From contig JBAGJY010000011.1 of assembly GCA_037034305.1 (NCBI GenBank), positions 124,001-188,000 of the forward strand: DNA of 64,000 nucleotides, in the 5' to 3' direction. Both the position numbers and the translations under genes were made by a program. Under the pieces are notes generated by a model. That model saw only the letters and a list, made by a program, of their open reading frames with translations, did no database searches and was not told the origin of the DNA. The DNA comes from Streptantibioticus_A sp037034305 (lineage in GTDB: Bacteria > Actinomycetota > Actinomycetes > Streptomycetales > Streptomycetaceae). Position 1 is the stretch's first letter. The number at the start of each line of letters is the position of its first letter. Positions 8,052 to 17,034 of this stretch are shown here, piece by piece.

Positions 8052-11000
8052 ATGAGCCTGACCGGTCTGCTCGACGTCGTCACCCAGGATCCCCCCCTCG
8101 CCGAGGCGGTAAAAGCCGCAGGCGACGGCAACCGTCCACACCTGGACCTGGTGGGCCCGCCCGGCGCCAGACCGTTCGTGATCGCCGCCCTCGCGGCGCG
8201 CTCCGGCCGCCCCGTACTGGCCGTGACCGCCACCGGCCGGGAGGCCGAGGACCTGGCCGCCGCGCTGCGTTCGCTGCTGCCGCCGGACACGGTCGTGGAG
8301 TACCCCGCGTGGGAGACGCTCCCGCACGAGCGGCTCTCCCCCCGTTCCGACACCGTCGGCCGCCGGCTGGCGGTGCTGCGCCGACTCGCGCACCCCAGCA
8401 GCGACGATCCGTCCACCGGTCCGGTCAGCGTCGTGGTCGCCCCCGTGCGTTCCGTACTGCAACCGCAGGTCAAGGGGCTGGGCGACCTCAAGCCGGTGAG
8501 TTTGCGCAGTGGTGGGACCGCCGACCTCGGCGAGGTCGTGGACGGCCTGGCGGCCGCCGCGTACGCCCGTGTCGAACTGGTGGAGAAGCGCGGCGAGTTC
8601 GCGGTCCGCGGCGGCATCCTGGACGTCTTCCCGCCCACCGAGGAACATCCGCTGCGGATTGAGTTCTGGGGCGACGACGTCGAGGAGATCCGTTACTTCA
8701 AGGTCGCCGACCAGCGCTCGCTCGAAGTCGCCGAGCACGGCCTGTGGGCACCGCCCTGCCGTGAGCTGCTGCTGACCGACGAGGTGCGGCGCAGGGCCGC
8801 GCAGCTGGCCGAGTCCCACCCGGGGCTGGCCGAACTGCTCGGCAAGATCGCCGAGGGCATCGCGGTGGAGGGCATGGAGTCGCTGGCCCCGGTGCTGGTG
8901 GACGACATGGAGCTGCTGCTGGACGTGATGCCCGCGGGCAGCCTGACCGTCGCCTGCGACCCGGAGCGGGTGCGTACCCGGGCGGCGGACCTGGTGGCCA
9001 CCAGCCGGGAGTTCCTGGAGGCGTCCTGGGCGGCGACGGCGGGCGGGGGGAAGGCGCCGATCGACCTGGGCGCGGCCTCCCTGTGGTCGCTCGCCGACGT
9101 CCGCGACCGCGCGCGGGAGATCGGCATGGCGTGGTGGTCGGTCAGCCAGTTCGCCACGGACGCCGAACTGGACGACGACACCGTCAAGTTGGGGATGCAC
9201 GCCCCCGAGACGTACCGCGGGGACAGCGCCCGCGCGCTCGCCGACACCAAGGGCTGGCTGGCCGACGGCTGGCGCGCCGTCTACGTCACCGAGGGCCACG
9301 GCCCGGCCTCCCGTACCGTCGAGGTGCTGGGCAACGAGGGCATCGCGGCCCGGCTGGACGCCGATCTGCCGGGCGTTCCCGAGCCGTCCGTCGTGCACGT
9401 CGCCTGCGGATCCATCGAGCACGGCTTCGTGGCCCCGGGGCTGAAGCTGGCGGTGCTGACCGAGACCGACCTGTCCGGGCAGAAGTCCGCCAGCAAGGAC
9501 ATGGGCCGGATGCCGTCGCGGCGCCGTAAGACCATCGACCCGCTCACCCTGCAGCCGGGCGACTACATCGTGCACGAGCAGCACGGCGTGGGCCGCTACG
9601 TGGAGATGGTGCAGCGCACCGTGCAGGGCGCCACCCGCGAGTACCTGCTGGTGGAGTACGCCCCGGCCAAGCGCGGCCAGCCGGGCGACCGGCTGTTCGT
9701 GCCCACCGACCAGCTGGAGCAGATCACCAAGTACGTGGGCGGTGAGGCCCCGACGCTGCACCGGCTCGGCGGCGCGGACTGGACGAAGACCAAGGCGCGG
9801 GCGAAGAAGGCGGTCAAGGAGATCGCCGCCGACCTGATCAAGCTGTACTCGGCGCGGATGGCCGCCCCCGGCCACGCCTTCGGCGCGGACACCCCGTGGC
9901 AGCGGGAGCTGGAGGACGCGTTCCCGTACGCCGAGACGCCCGACCAGCTCACCACGATCGCCGAGGTCAAGGAGGACATGGAGAAGTCGGTCCCGATGGA
10001 CCGGCTGATCTGCGGTGACGTCGGCTACGGCAAGACCGAGATCGCGGTGCGAGCGGCCTTCAAGGCGGTGCAGGACGGCAAGCAGGTGGCGGTGCTGGTC
10101 CCCACCACGCTGCTGGTGCAGCAGCACTTCGGCACGTTCTCCGAGCGCTACGGCCAGTTCCCGGTCAACGTGCGGGCGCTGTCCCGGTTCCAGACCGACA
10201 CCGAGGCGAAGGCGGTGCTGGAGGGGCTGAGGGACGGCGCGGTGGACGTGGTCATCGGCACCCACCGGCTGTTCTCCTCCGAGACCAGGTTCAAGGACCT
10301 GGGCCTGGTCATCGTGGACGAGGAGCAGCGCTTCGGCGTCGAGCACAAGGAGCAGTTGAAGAAGCTGCGGGCCAACGTGGACGTGCTGACGATGTCCGCG
10401 ACGCCGATTCCGCGCACGCTGGAGATGGCGGTCACCGGCATCCGGGAGATGTCCACCATCACCACCCCGCCGGAGGAGCGGCACCCGGTGCTGACCTTCG
10501 TCGGGCCGTACGAGGAGAAGCAGATCGCGGCGGCGGTCCGCCGTGAACTGCTGCGTGAGGGACAGGTCTTCTACATCCACAACCGGGTGGAGTCGATCGA
10601 CCGGGCCGCGGCGCGGCTGCGCGAGATGGTTCCCGAGGCGCGCGTCGCCACCGCCCACGGGCAGATGAGCGAGCACGCGCTGGAGCAGGTGGTGGTCGAC
10701 TTCTGGGAGAAGAAGTTCGACGTGCTGGTGTCCACCACGATCGTGGAGTCCGGCATCGACATCTCCAACGCCAACACCCTGATCGTCGAGCGCGGCGACA
10801 ACTTCGGTCTGTCGCAGCTGCACCAGTTGCGCGGCCGGGTCGGCCGCGGCCGTGAGCGCGGCTACGCGTACTTCCTGTACCCGCCGGAGAAGCCGCTGAC
10901 CGAGACCGCGCACGAGCGGCTGGCGACCATCGCCCAGCACACCGAGATGGGCGCGGGCATGTACGTGGCGATGAAGGACCTGGAGATCCGCGGCGCGGGC

Positions 11001-11588
11001 AATCTGCTCGGCGGCGAGCAGTCCGGGCACATCGCGGGTGTCGGCTTCGACCTGTACGTACGGATGGTGGGCGAGGCGGTCGCCGACTACCGGGCGGCGC
11101 TGGAGTCCGGGGAGGTGCAGGAGGAGGCACCGCTGGAGGTCAAGATCGAACTCCCTGTGGACGCGCACGTTCCGCATGACTACGCGCCCGGTGAGCGGCT
11201 GCGGCTCCAGGCGTACCGTTCGATCGCCGCGGTCAACTCCGAGGACGACATCACCGCGGTGCGCGAGGAACTCACCGACCGCTACGGCAAGTTGCCGGAA
11301 CCGGTGGAGAACCTGCTGCTGGTCGCGGGGCTGCGGCTGCTGGCCCGGCGGGCCGGGGTCACCGACATCACCCTTCAGGGCGGCAACATCCGCTTCGGTC
11401 CGGTGGAGTTGCGCGAGTCCCAGGAACTGCGGCTCAAGCGGCTGCATCCGCGCAGCGTCATCAAGCCCGCGGTCAAGCAGGTGCTGGTGCCGCGCCCGTC
11501 GACCGGCACGATCGGCGGCAAGCCGGTGGTGGGCCGTGAACTCCTGCAGTGGACGGCCGAGTTCCTGACCACGGTGGTGGGGGCGTAG
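8052..11588 (+). CDS. mfd: Transcription-repair coupling factor Mfd
   Basis: 1178 residues from the ATG at 8052; the frame is open further upstream but the homologous N-terminus begins here. Mfd displaces RNA polymerase stalled at DNA lesions and recruits UvrA. The N-terminal third carries the UvrB-like repair module (RGGILDVFPP). About residue 495 the RNA-polymerase interaction domain starts (PGDYIVHEQHGVGRYVEM). The RecG-like motor has Walker A GDVGYGKTE, the helicase box VDEEQRFGVEH, and motif VI LHQLRGRVGRGRERGYAY. The C-terminal TRCF domain is present and the length is that of a full Mfd. It is flanked by hairpins and is probably monocistronic. Confidence 0.97.
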   Translation: MSLTGLLDVVTQDPPLAEAVKAAGDGNRPHLDLVGPPGARPFVIAALAARSGRPVLAVTATGREAEDLAAALRSLLPPDTVVEYPAWETLPHERLSPRSDTVGRRLAVLRRLAHPSSDDPSTGPVSVVVAPVRSVLQPQVKGLGDLKPVSLRSGGTADLGEVVDGLAAAAYARVELVEKRGEFAVRGGILDVFPPTEEHPLRIEFWGDDVEEIRYFKVADQRSLEVAEHGLWAPPCRELLLTDEVRRRAAQLAESHPGLAELLGKIAEGIAVEGMESLAPVLVDDMELLLDVMPAGSLTVACDPERVRTRAADLVATSREFLEASWAATAGGGKAPIDLGAASLWSLADVRDRAREIGMAWWSVSQFATDAELDDDTVKLGMHAPETYRGDSARALADTKGWLADGWRAVYVTEGHGPASRTVEVLGNEGIAARLDADLPGVPEPSVVHVACGSIEHGFVAPGLKLAVLTETDLSGQKSASKDMGRMPSRRRKTIDPLTLQPGDYIVHEQHGVGRYVEMVQRTVQGATREYLLVEYAPAKRGQPGDRLFVPTDQLEQITKYVGGEAPTLHRLGGADWTKTKARAKKAVKEIAADLIKLYSARMAAPGHAFGADTPWQRELEDAFPYAETPDQLTTIAEVKEDMEKSVPMDRLICGDVGYGKTEIAVRAAFKAVQDGKQVAVLVPTTLLVQQHFGTFSERYGQFPVNVRALSRFQTDTEAKAVLEGLRDGAVDVVIGTHRLFSSETRFKDLGLVIVDEEQRFGVEHKEQLKKLRANVDVLTMSATPIPRTLEMAVTGIREMSTITTPPEERHPVLTFVGPYEEKQIAAAVRRELLREGQVFYIHNRVESIDRAAARLREMVPEARVATAHGQMSEHALEQVVVDFWEKKFDVLVSTTIVESGIDISNANTLIVERGDNFGLSQLHQLRGRVGRGRERGYAYFLYPPEKPLTETAHERLATIAQHTEMGAGMYVAMKDLEIRGAGNLLGGEQSGHIAGVGFDLYVRMVGEAVADYRAALESGEVQEEAPLEVKIELPVDAHVPHDYAPGERLRLQAYRSIAAVNSEDDITAVREELTDRYGKLPEPVENLLLVAGLRLLARRAGVTDITLQGGNIRFGPVELRESQELRLKRLHPRSVIKPAVKQVLVPRPSTGTIGGKPVVGRELLQWTAEFLTTVVGA

Positions 11589-11605
11589 GGGCGTCCTTCG
11601 GCGGC

Positions 11606-11630
11606 GCGGCCACCATCGAATGGTGGCCGC
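11606..11630 (+). terminator. Hairpin terminator after mfd
   Basis: Perfect 11-bp stem (11606-11616 with 11620-11630) and a CGA loop, 18 bp after the mfd stop. Confidence 0.65.
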
Positions 11631-11715
11631 GTAGTGGATATCGCCCCCCGGCAGTCCCTATCCTCGATCAGCGCCAGGTCGTGCACCGTCGCTCGATCAA
11701 CCGCCGGGAGGCACT

Positions 11716-12357
11716 ATGGTCCGCCGTCGTACCGCCACGCTCTCCTTGACCGCCGCCGCCGTGCTCGCCGCCACGCCGCTGCTCACCTCCTGCGGTGCGG
11801 AGCATCCGGGGGCGGCGGCCGTGGTGGGAGGGCAGACGATCTCGATGTCCACCTTGCAGTCGCAGGTCAAGGCGGTACGCGACGCGCAGGACGGTTCGGC
11901 GCAGTCCGCGCAGCTGATCGAGTCGACCAGCGATCTGGACCGTACGACGCTGGGCGCACTGGTCTTCGACCGGGTACTGGACGCCACCGTCCGGCAGGAC
12001 GGGGTGACGATCACCCGGGCCCAGGTGCAGCGGACCCGCTCGGCCGCCGAGGCACAGGCGGGCGGTGCGGACGCGCTGCGCGACCAGCTTCTTCAGCAGT
12101 ACGCCGTCGCGCCGGGCGGCATCGACGACTTCTACCGGGTGCAGGCCGAGGCGCAGGCGCTGGCGCGCAGGCTCGGTGTGGACCTGGCGACCCCCGACGG
12201 GCAGGCGGCGGTGACGAAGTCCCTGGTCAAGACCGCCCAGTCGATGCGAGTGGATGTCAACCCGCGCTATGGCGCGTGGAACGCGCGGACGCTGACGATC
12301 GGCTCCGCCAGCACCCCCTGGCTGCGGCACGCCGTCGCGCCGACTCCCGCCGTCTGA
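11716..12357 (+). CDS. SurA N-terminal-domain lipoprotein
   Basis: 213 residues. A basic n-region, a hydrophobic stretch and the lipobox LLTSC (Cys at residue 26) predict an exported lipoprotein. The mature part, from VVGGQTISMSTLQSQV, has the helical SurA_N chaperone fold without a PPIase domain, so it is probably a periplasmic or membrane-surface chaperone or holdase and not an isomerase. GGGAGG precedes the ATG by 5-6 bases. Position between mfd and mazG is conserved in Streptomyces as I recall it. No partner is visible. Confidence 0.85.
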   Translation: MVRRRTATLSLTAAAVLAATPLLTSCGAEHPGAAAVVGGQTISMSTLQSQVKAVRDAQDGSAQSAQLIESTSDLDRTTLGALVFDRVLDATVRQDGVTITRAQVQRTRSAAEAQAGGADALRDQLLQQYAVAPGGIDDFYRVQAEAQALARRLGVDLATPDGQAAVTKSLVKTAQSMRVDVNPRYGAWNARTLTIGSASTPWLRHAVAPTPAV

Positions 12358-12468
12358 GGCCGGTTCGGCAGCGGCTGCGGGCCTGACGCACTCGGGGCGT
12401 TGCCCAGAAGGAAACCGGTGCCGGGGGACGGCCGATCGCGCTCGGCACCTCAGCGGTAGCGTCTACGT

Positions 12469-13452
12469 GTGAACGACAACTGCGCCGCCGATGTCCCGCC
12501 CGGTCGTCTGGTCCTGCTCACCACCAGCCACCGGGTGGCCCCCGGTCTGCTGTCCTGGCCCGCCTGGCGGGTACTGCGGGAGGCGGATCTGGTGGTCTGC
12601 CCGGACACCGAGCACCCACAGCTGCCGTATCTGCGGGAGGCGGGCGTGCGGGTGGCGCACAGCGCGCCGACCGGCCGTGAGCTGGTCGACCTGGCGGTCG
12701 GCGGCCGTACGGTGGTGGTCATACCGCCCGGCGACGGCGACCCGTCGCTCACCGACGAGCTGGCCCGGCTGGCCGGTTCCGGCCGGGTGCGGATGCCGGA
12801 GCTGGAGCTGCTGCCCGCCTCGTACGACCTGCCGGGCGGGCGGCTGCTCGACCTGGTCGCGGTGATGGACCAGATCCGTGCTCAGTGCCCGTGGAGCGGC
12901 CAGCAGACCGGCGAGGGCCTGGTGAAGTACCTGATCGAGGAGGCGTACGAACTCGTCGAGGCGATCGAGGACGGTGACCGGGAGGCGTACCGCGAGGAGC
13001 TGGGCGACGTGCTGCTCCAGGTGGTCTTCCACGCCCGGATCGCGCAGGAGGACCCCGAGGAGCCGTTCTCCATCGACGACGTCGCGGGCACGATCGTGGA
13101 CAAGCTGATCCGCCGCCATCCGCATGTCTTCGGTGCCGAGAGCGCGCGGACCCCGGAGGAGGTCAAGGAGCACTGGCTGCGCACCAAGGCCGCCGAGAAG
13201 CGCCGCGACTCGGTGACCGACGGCATTCCGCTGGACCAGCCCGCGCTGGCGCTCGCCGCGAAGCTGGCGGGCCGGGTGCGCACCGGCGGGGTGGCCGCGC
13301 CCCCGCCGTCGCACGACGCGGACGACCTGGGGGACCGGCTGCTCGCCCTGGCCGCCGACGCCGAGCGGCAGGGCGTGGACCCGGAGGCCGCGCTGCGCTC
13401 GGCCGCCCGCCGTTACCGGGACCTGATCCGAACGGCCGAGCGAACGGAGTGA
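12469..13452 (+). CDS. mazG: Nucleoside triphosphate pyrophosphohydrolase MazG
   Basis: 327 residues. Residues from about 130 form the MazG all-alpha NTP-PPase. The metal-binding pattern ExxE then ExxD is visible in EEAYELVEAIEDGDREAYREELGD after sequence CPWSGQQTGEGL. MazG hydrolyses (d)NTPs to NMP and pyrophosphate and cleans the nucleotide pool. The first about 120 residues are a diverged tetrapyrrole-methylase-like extension (YabN-type arrangement) that lacks an obvious SAM-binding glycine motif. The start is GTG at 12469. The next gene begins 29 bp downstream. Confidence 0.9.
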   Translation: MNDNCAADVPPGRLVLLTTSHRVAPGLLSWPAWRVLREADLVVCPDTEHPQLPYLREAGVRVAHSAPTGRELVDLAVGGRTVVVIPPGDGDPSLTDELARLAGSGRVRMPELELLPASYDLPGGRLLDLVAVMDQIRAQCPWSGQQTGEGLVKYLIEEAYELVEAIEDGDREAYREELGDVLLQVVFHARIAQEDPEEPFSIDDVAGTIVDKLIRRHPHVFGAESARTPEEVKEHWLRTKAAEKRRDSVTDGIPLDQPALALAAKLAGRVRTGGVAAPPPSHDADDLGDRLLALAADAERQGVDPEAALRSAARRYRDLIRTAERTE

Positions 13453-13481
13453 TCCGCCCGGCGTATGGGTAGTAAATCCAC

Positions 13482-13844
13482 ATGATGTGGACATTCGGCG
13501 CGGAAACCATAGCGGCGGGCTTCAACGCCGGGCCGCTGCTGATCGGCATCGGCATCGTGGCGGCCCTGGCCCTGGTCGGGGTGTTCTACGGGCTGCTGCG
13601 GCGCGGCCCCGGCCCGGAGCGCTCCCCGCAGCCCCCGCCGGAGCAGCCGCCACCGCGCGCCCGGGCGTGGGCGACACCGAGCGAGGTCGCCGGGGGCGAG
13701 ACCCCGCAGAACCACGGACCCGGGCACCAGGACACCCAGGCCACCGCGCCCGAGGAGGTCAGCCGGGAGCCGGACGAGGTGCCGCATGACGGCAGGCGGC
13801 GCATGCCGTACGAGCTGCGCGGCTACCCCGGCCCGCGGACCTGA
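13482..13844 (+). CDS. DUF6479-type small membrane protein
   Basis: 120 residues. One membrane helix (about residues 19-41) near the N-terminus, then a hydrophilic Pro/Gln/Glu-rich cytoplasmic tail that ends in HDGRRRMPYELRG. That ending is a recurrent feature of the uncharacterised actinobacterial DUF6479 family. The function is unknown. It sits between mazG and nfi on the same strand. Confidence 0.7.
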   Translation: MMWTFGAETIAAGFNAGPLLIGIGIVAALALVGVFYGLLRRGPGPERSPQPPPEQPPPRARAWATPSEVAGGETPQNHGPGHQDTQATAPEEVSREPDEVPHDGRRRMPYELRGYPGPRT

Positions 13845-13886
13845 ACCCGGTACCGCGCCCACCCGGGGCTGGGCGATCATGGCGGT

Positions 13887-14573
13887 ATGCGCATCGACAT
13901 ACCGCATCCCTGGCCGCGCACCGAGGCCGACGCCGTCGCCATCCAGGACCGGCTGCGCGGCCTGGTGGACCGCGTCGGACCCGGGCCGCAGGAGCCACGG
14001 CTGGTGGCCGGGCTCGATGTGGCGTACGCCGAGGACTCGCAGCGGGTGGCCGCGGCCGTGGTGGTGCTGGACGCCCGGACGCTGGAGGTCGTGGAGCGCG
14101 CCACCGCGGTCGGCGACGCCACCTTCCCGTACGTCCCCGGCCTGTTCGCGTTCCGTGAACTGCCGGTGCTGGTCGAGGCGTTGACCCGGTTGGGGACCGT
14201 TCCCGAACTGCTGCTGTGCGACGGCCAGGGCCTGGCGCACCCGCGCCGCTTCGGACTCGCCTGCCATCTGGGGGTGCTCACCGGGATCCCGGCGGCCGGG
14301 GTGGCCAAGACCCCGTTCGTCGGCGGCTACGACGCCGCCGCGCTGGACCGGCGGCGCGGCGCGGGCGCCCCGCTGGTCGACGGCGGCGAGACCGTCGGTC
14401 GCGCGCTGCGCACCCGCGACGGCGTCAAGCCGGTCTACGTCTCCACCGGCCACGGCATCGACCTGGACACCGCCTGCCGCCATGTGCTGGCGCTCGCCCC
14501 CCAGTACCGGCTGCCGCAGACCACCCGCCTCGCCGACCGGCTCAGCCGCGAGGCGCTACGCGCCGCCCGCTGA
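13887..14573 (+). CDS. nfi: Endonuclease V
   Basis: 228 residues. Endonuclease V nicks DNA (or RNA) near deoxyinosine and other deaminated bases. The signature blocks are intact: GLDVAY (catalytic Asp), YVPGLFAFRE (substrate-reading wedge with catalytic Glu), LLCDGQGLAHPRRFGLACHLG (second catalytic Asp), then AKTPFVGGY and KPVYVSTGHGIDL. Length is normal. The following DNA (14574-14712) is where the accessory island begins. Confidence 0.95.
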   Translation: MRIDIPHPWPRTEADAVAIQDRLRGLVDRVGPGPQEPRLVAGLDVAYAEDSQRVAAAVVVLDARTLEVVERATAVGDATFPYVPGLFAFRELPVLVEALTRLGTVPELLLCDGQGLAHPRRFGLACHLGVLTGIPAAGVAKTPFVGGYDAAALDRRRGAGAPLVDGGETVGRALRTRDGVKPVYVSTGHGIDLDTACRHVLALAPQYRLPQTTRLADRLSREALRAAR

Positions 14574-14652
14574 CACCTCCCGTCACGCACCCTGCCGAAC
14601 ACAAGAACCCCGTCCACCACTGTGCGCCGGGTCCTGCTCCCTCTGGCCGTCG

Positions 14653-14700
14653 CCTACCGCATCAGTGCCGACAACCCCCGCACACTGCGCACCGCCTGAC
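14653..14700 (+). repeat. Gene relic, left copy, at the island boundary
   Basis: This 48-bp stretch reads AYRISADNPRTLRTA followed by TGA and matches, with scattered mismatches, the stretch at 19157-19204, which reads AYRITVDSPRTLRAV in the same orientation. The two copies bracket the minus-strand operon. I interpret them as remnants of one ancestral short gene left at both ends of the inserted block; direct duplication is an alternative. Confidence 0.5.
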
Positions 14701-14712
14701 CTCTCAGGTGTG

Positions 14713-15708
14713 TCATGCCCAGACGGTCGATACTCCGAGTTGGTTTTCGACGTAGGGGATTGGGCTGGCATAGCCCCATGTTCCGGCTGGGGCGTAGGTG
14801 CCACCGCTGTCCTGGCCCCAGAGCAGACCGACGGCTGTGGGGTCAGTGGCGTCGAGAACCAGAGAACCCGAGTCGCCGTGCTGACAGAACACGCCGCCAG
14901 TGTTGATGATCTCCAGCTGGTTCATCAGGAGCGCATTGGGACCGCCCGGTTGCCAGTTCACTGTGAGTAGCCTTCGAACCACTGTTCCTGTGGTGGGTCC
15001 GGAGGCGTAACCCCTTTTGCGGACACTGTGAAGCGCGGGCCCTGGGCCCGACAGGTCCAACGTGCTCGTCACCGCGGACACGAGGTTGGGCTGCCCCGGG
15101 TCCAGCCCGGCTATCGCCTTGGATGGCGACCGCCCGGCCGACTGTGCCTCGTCCAGCCGAAACACCGCGGCATCCACGGTGCCGACTTGGAAGGATGGGG
15201 ACGTCGGCGTCGAGGTGTGCGGGTAGTCCGAGCGGACCACGGCACCGAGGCTGTCGTCCGGTGAGACAGTCCCGACCAGAGGCGGGTTCGTGGGCTGCCA
15301 AACTGTGTACGGGAAGCTCTGGCCCGGGTCGCCTACAACGTGTCGGCAACTCAAGCCGAGCGGTTCACCGTTACTGGCATCTTCCACGACGACACCAACA
15401 GTTCCCGAACCCGCCAGCGGGTACGTCACCTTGATACCGCCTCTCACATCCGGGTATTGGGCGCCATCCGGAAATCCGCACGGCTCGATATGTCGCTCGA
15501 CAGTGCACACCGAAACGCCACCTATCTGCTCCGGAATACCAGTTGGCGCCTGGCTGGCGTCTTGGACGTAGACGACGACGGCGAGGTCCTGGGTGAGCTG
15601 GCCCTGAGATTCCCCCTGTCCGATGGCCACGCCGATGACCCCGGGTAGCGCGAGAATGCCGAACTCCGCATCAGATTTCGCCTGTATGAGCTCCGGAGTT
15701 ATGTCCAT
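14713..15708 (-). CDS. Nal1-like chymotrypsin-fold serine protease
   Basis: 331 residues. The start is the ATG at 15708 because GGAGG stands 5 bases upstream; the frame extends further but without support. The N-terminal domain (LPGVIGVAIGQ, then LAVVVYVQDA) resembles the N-terminal module of Nal1-like bacterial proteases. The protease domain has His123 in LSCRHVVGD, Asp179 in GTVDAAVFRL and the nucleophile Ser280 in HGDSGSLVL, so the triad looks complete. No signal peptide is seen. Several codons end in A or T, fewer GC-ending than in neighbouring core genes, which suggests recent acquisition. It is the last gene of the putative operon with the Pro/Gly-repeat protein, 226 bp downstream of it, and may process that protein. 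The substrate is inference. Confidence 0.75.
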   Translation of the reverse strand: MDITPELIQAKSDAEFGILALPGVIGVAIGQGESQGQLTQDLAVVVYVQDASQAPTGIPEQIGGVSVCTVERHIEPCGFPDGAQYPDVRGGIKVTYPLAGSGTVGVVVEDASNGEPLGLSCRHVVGDPGQSFPYTVWQPTNPPLVGTVSPDDSLGAVVRSDYPHTSTPTSPSFQVGTVDAAVFRLDEAQSAGRSPSKAIAGLDPGQPNLVSAVTSTLDLSGPGPALHSVRKRGYASGPTTGTVVRRLLTVNWQPGGPNALLMNQLEIINTGGVFCQHGDSGSLVLDATDPTAVGLLWGQDSGGTYAPAGTWGYASPIPYVENQLGVSTVWA

Positions 15709-15934
15709 AACACCTCCAGCCGTTGTCACGATGAGGCGTGATCGCGCGCTGTGGGCTCCGGCCCCAACACTCATCACGCCACAACTCAGTTACTTCCACT
15801 GCACCAGATGCGCATTCGACCTGCACGCCATTCGACATTTCCGGGTCTGCCGGGGTATGCGGGAGGATTCGGCTTCATCCGCACCTCGATGCGATTAGAT
15901 GAGGACGTGCTGACGCGGCTTCGCGCTTCCCGAC

Positions 15935-16966
15935 TCACGTTTCCACGTCGTGCCGGGTTCCTCCCGGGCCGCCTCCAGGGTCACCAGGCCCCGGGCCCCC
16001 CGGATCCCCAGGCCCGGGACCCCCGGGATCTCCAGGCCCGGGACCCCCGGGATCTCCAGGGTCACCAGGCCCCGGGCCTCCCGGATCCCCAGGCCCCGGG
16101 CCTCCCGGATCCCCAGGCCCAGGATCTCCAGGCTCGCCAGGCCCTGGACCCCCCGAGTCTCCAGGCCCAGGAACCCCAGGATCGCCCGGCCCCCCAGGAT
16201 CGCCCGGACCTCCAGGATCTCCTGAGTCGCCAGAACCCCCGGGTTCTCCGGGGCCGGGAATTGGCGTCGGCTCTGGCGTGGGCGTCGGCTCTGGCGTGGG
16301 CGTCGGCTCGGGTTGTGGCGTCGGCTCGGGTTGCGGAGTGGGTTCGGGTTGCGGAGTGGGTTCGGGTTCCGGGGTTGGCGTCGGCTCGGGTTCCGGAGTG
16401 GGTTCGGGCTCCGTCTCGCCCGTCGCGGTGGCCGCGACACCGGCGACTTCCTGAGCGACCACTCCCACCGCGGCGATGCCCAGGCCGATCGCCGCACCTA
16501 CCGGCCCGAACCCCACCGCCAGCAGGGCAACCCCTATGGCAGAGATGAGACCGCCTATCGACGTCAACGCGCCCCCTATAGCGTCCACTGCCGCGACACC
16601 GCTCGAAGCGTCATTGACGTTGCCGACCGCGGATACGGCGTTCGAGACGGCGTTCTCCGCGTCGATACCGCTCTGGACCACCGTGCCGACTGCCTTACCA
16701 AGAACACCGCCGTTCTGCGTCAACGAGGTCTGGAGGCCGTTGAGCTGGTTCTGTACGTCCTGCATCGACTGGCCGTCGCCGATGGCCTTCAGCACGTCGC
16801 CGACCGCGGTTCCGATCCCCGCCGCTTGGGGGTTGCCAGCGCGTTGGGCGGCATCGTGTACTTGGTCGGCCAGTTGACCTGCCTCAGTCAGCTTGTTCCT
16901 TATCGACTGTGCACCCGCGGACGCAGCGACCTGCACCCGGAAGATGCTGGTAGTGCCATTCGACAT
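15935..16966 (-). CDS. Pro/Gly collagen-like repeat protein with glycine-rich hydrophobic region
   Basis: 343 residues from the ATG at 16966, chosen because GGGAG lies 6 bases upstream; an ATG 18 bp earlier overlaps that site. Residues 1-120 are hydrophilic and probably helical. Residues about 125-181 are hydrophobic with regularly spaced Gly/Ala, like a membrane hairpin or glycine zipper. Residues about 184-240 are a Pro-Glu-Pro-Thr stalk. Residues about 240-338 are a Gly/Pro/Asp tail built from GDPGGPGP-type units with glycine mostly at every third position. No N-terminal signal peptide, sortase motif or WxG motif is visible. The architecture suggests a membrane-associated protein displaying a rigid polyproline/collagen-like filament. 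The neighbouring P4H-like oxygenase makes prolyl hydroxylation plausible but unproven. Confidence 0.72.
   Translation of the reverse strand: MSNGTTSIFRVQVAASAGAQSIRNKLTEAGQLADQVHDAAQRAGNPQAAGIGTAVGDVLKAIGDGQSMQDVQNQLNGLQTSLTQNGGVLGKAVGTVVQSGIDAENAVSNAVSAVGNVNDASSGVAAVDAIGGALTSIGGLISAIGVALLAVGFGPVGAAIGLGIAAVGVVAQEVAGVAATATGETEPEPTPEPEPTPTPEPEPTPQPEPTPQPEPTPQPEPTPTPEPTPTPEPTPIPGPGEPGGSGDSGDPGGPGDPGGPGDPGVPGPGDSGGPGPGEPGDPGPGDPGGPGPGDPGGPGPGDPGDPGGPGPGDPGGPGPGDPGGPGPGDPGGGPGGTRHDVET
15953..16258 (-). repeat. Gly/Pro/Asp coding repeat
   Basis: Imperfect tandem repeat inside the collagen-like gene. The basic 24-bp unit encodes GDPGGPGP; GEP, GDS and GVP triplets occur as variants. It is expected to be length-variable between strains. 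Confidence 0.8.
16262..16414 (-). repeat. Pro-Glu/Pro-Thr stalk repeat
   Basis: Tandem units of about 18-24 bp coding for PEPTPTPEP and PTPQPEP-type sequence, between the hydrophobic region and the Gly/Pro tail. Confidence 0.8.
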
Positions 16967-17034
16967 GCGTTGCTCCCGTGGCATCGCTATCCGTTGGCCT
17001 CAAGTGCTGTTCAGCATTGACCTCGAGCTGGGGA

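Noticed and set aside
8034..11447. Very long open frame antisense to mfd (over 1100 codons)
   Set aside because: High-GC third positions remove stops on the opposite strand; the composition is His/Arg/Gly-rich and matches no protein, while mfd in the other strand is complete.
15708..15777. Longer N-terminus for the protease
   Set aside because: GGAGG directly before the ATG at 15708 fits the start; the extra codons have no ribosome site and no signal-peptide character.
15953..16258. CRISPR-like or minisatellite array
   Set aside because: Units are short, contiguous and keep a coding frame with a good start and ribosome site; there are no spacers and no cas genes.
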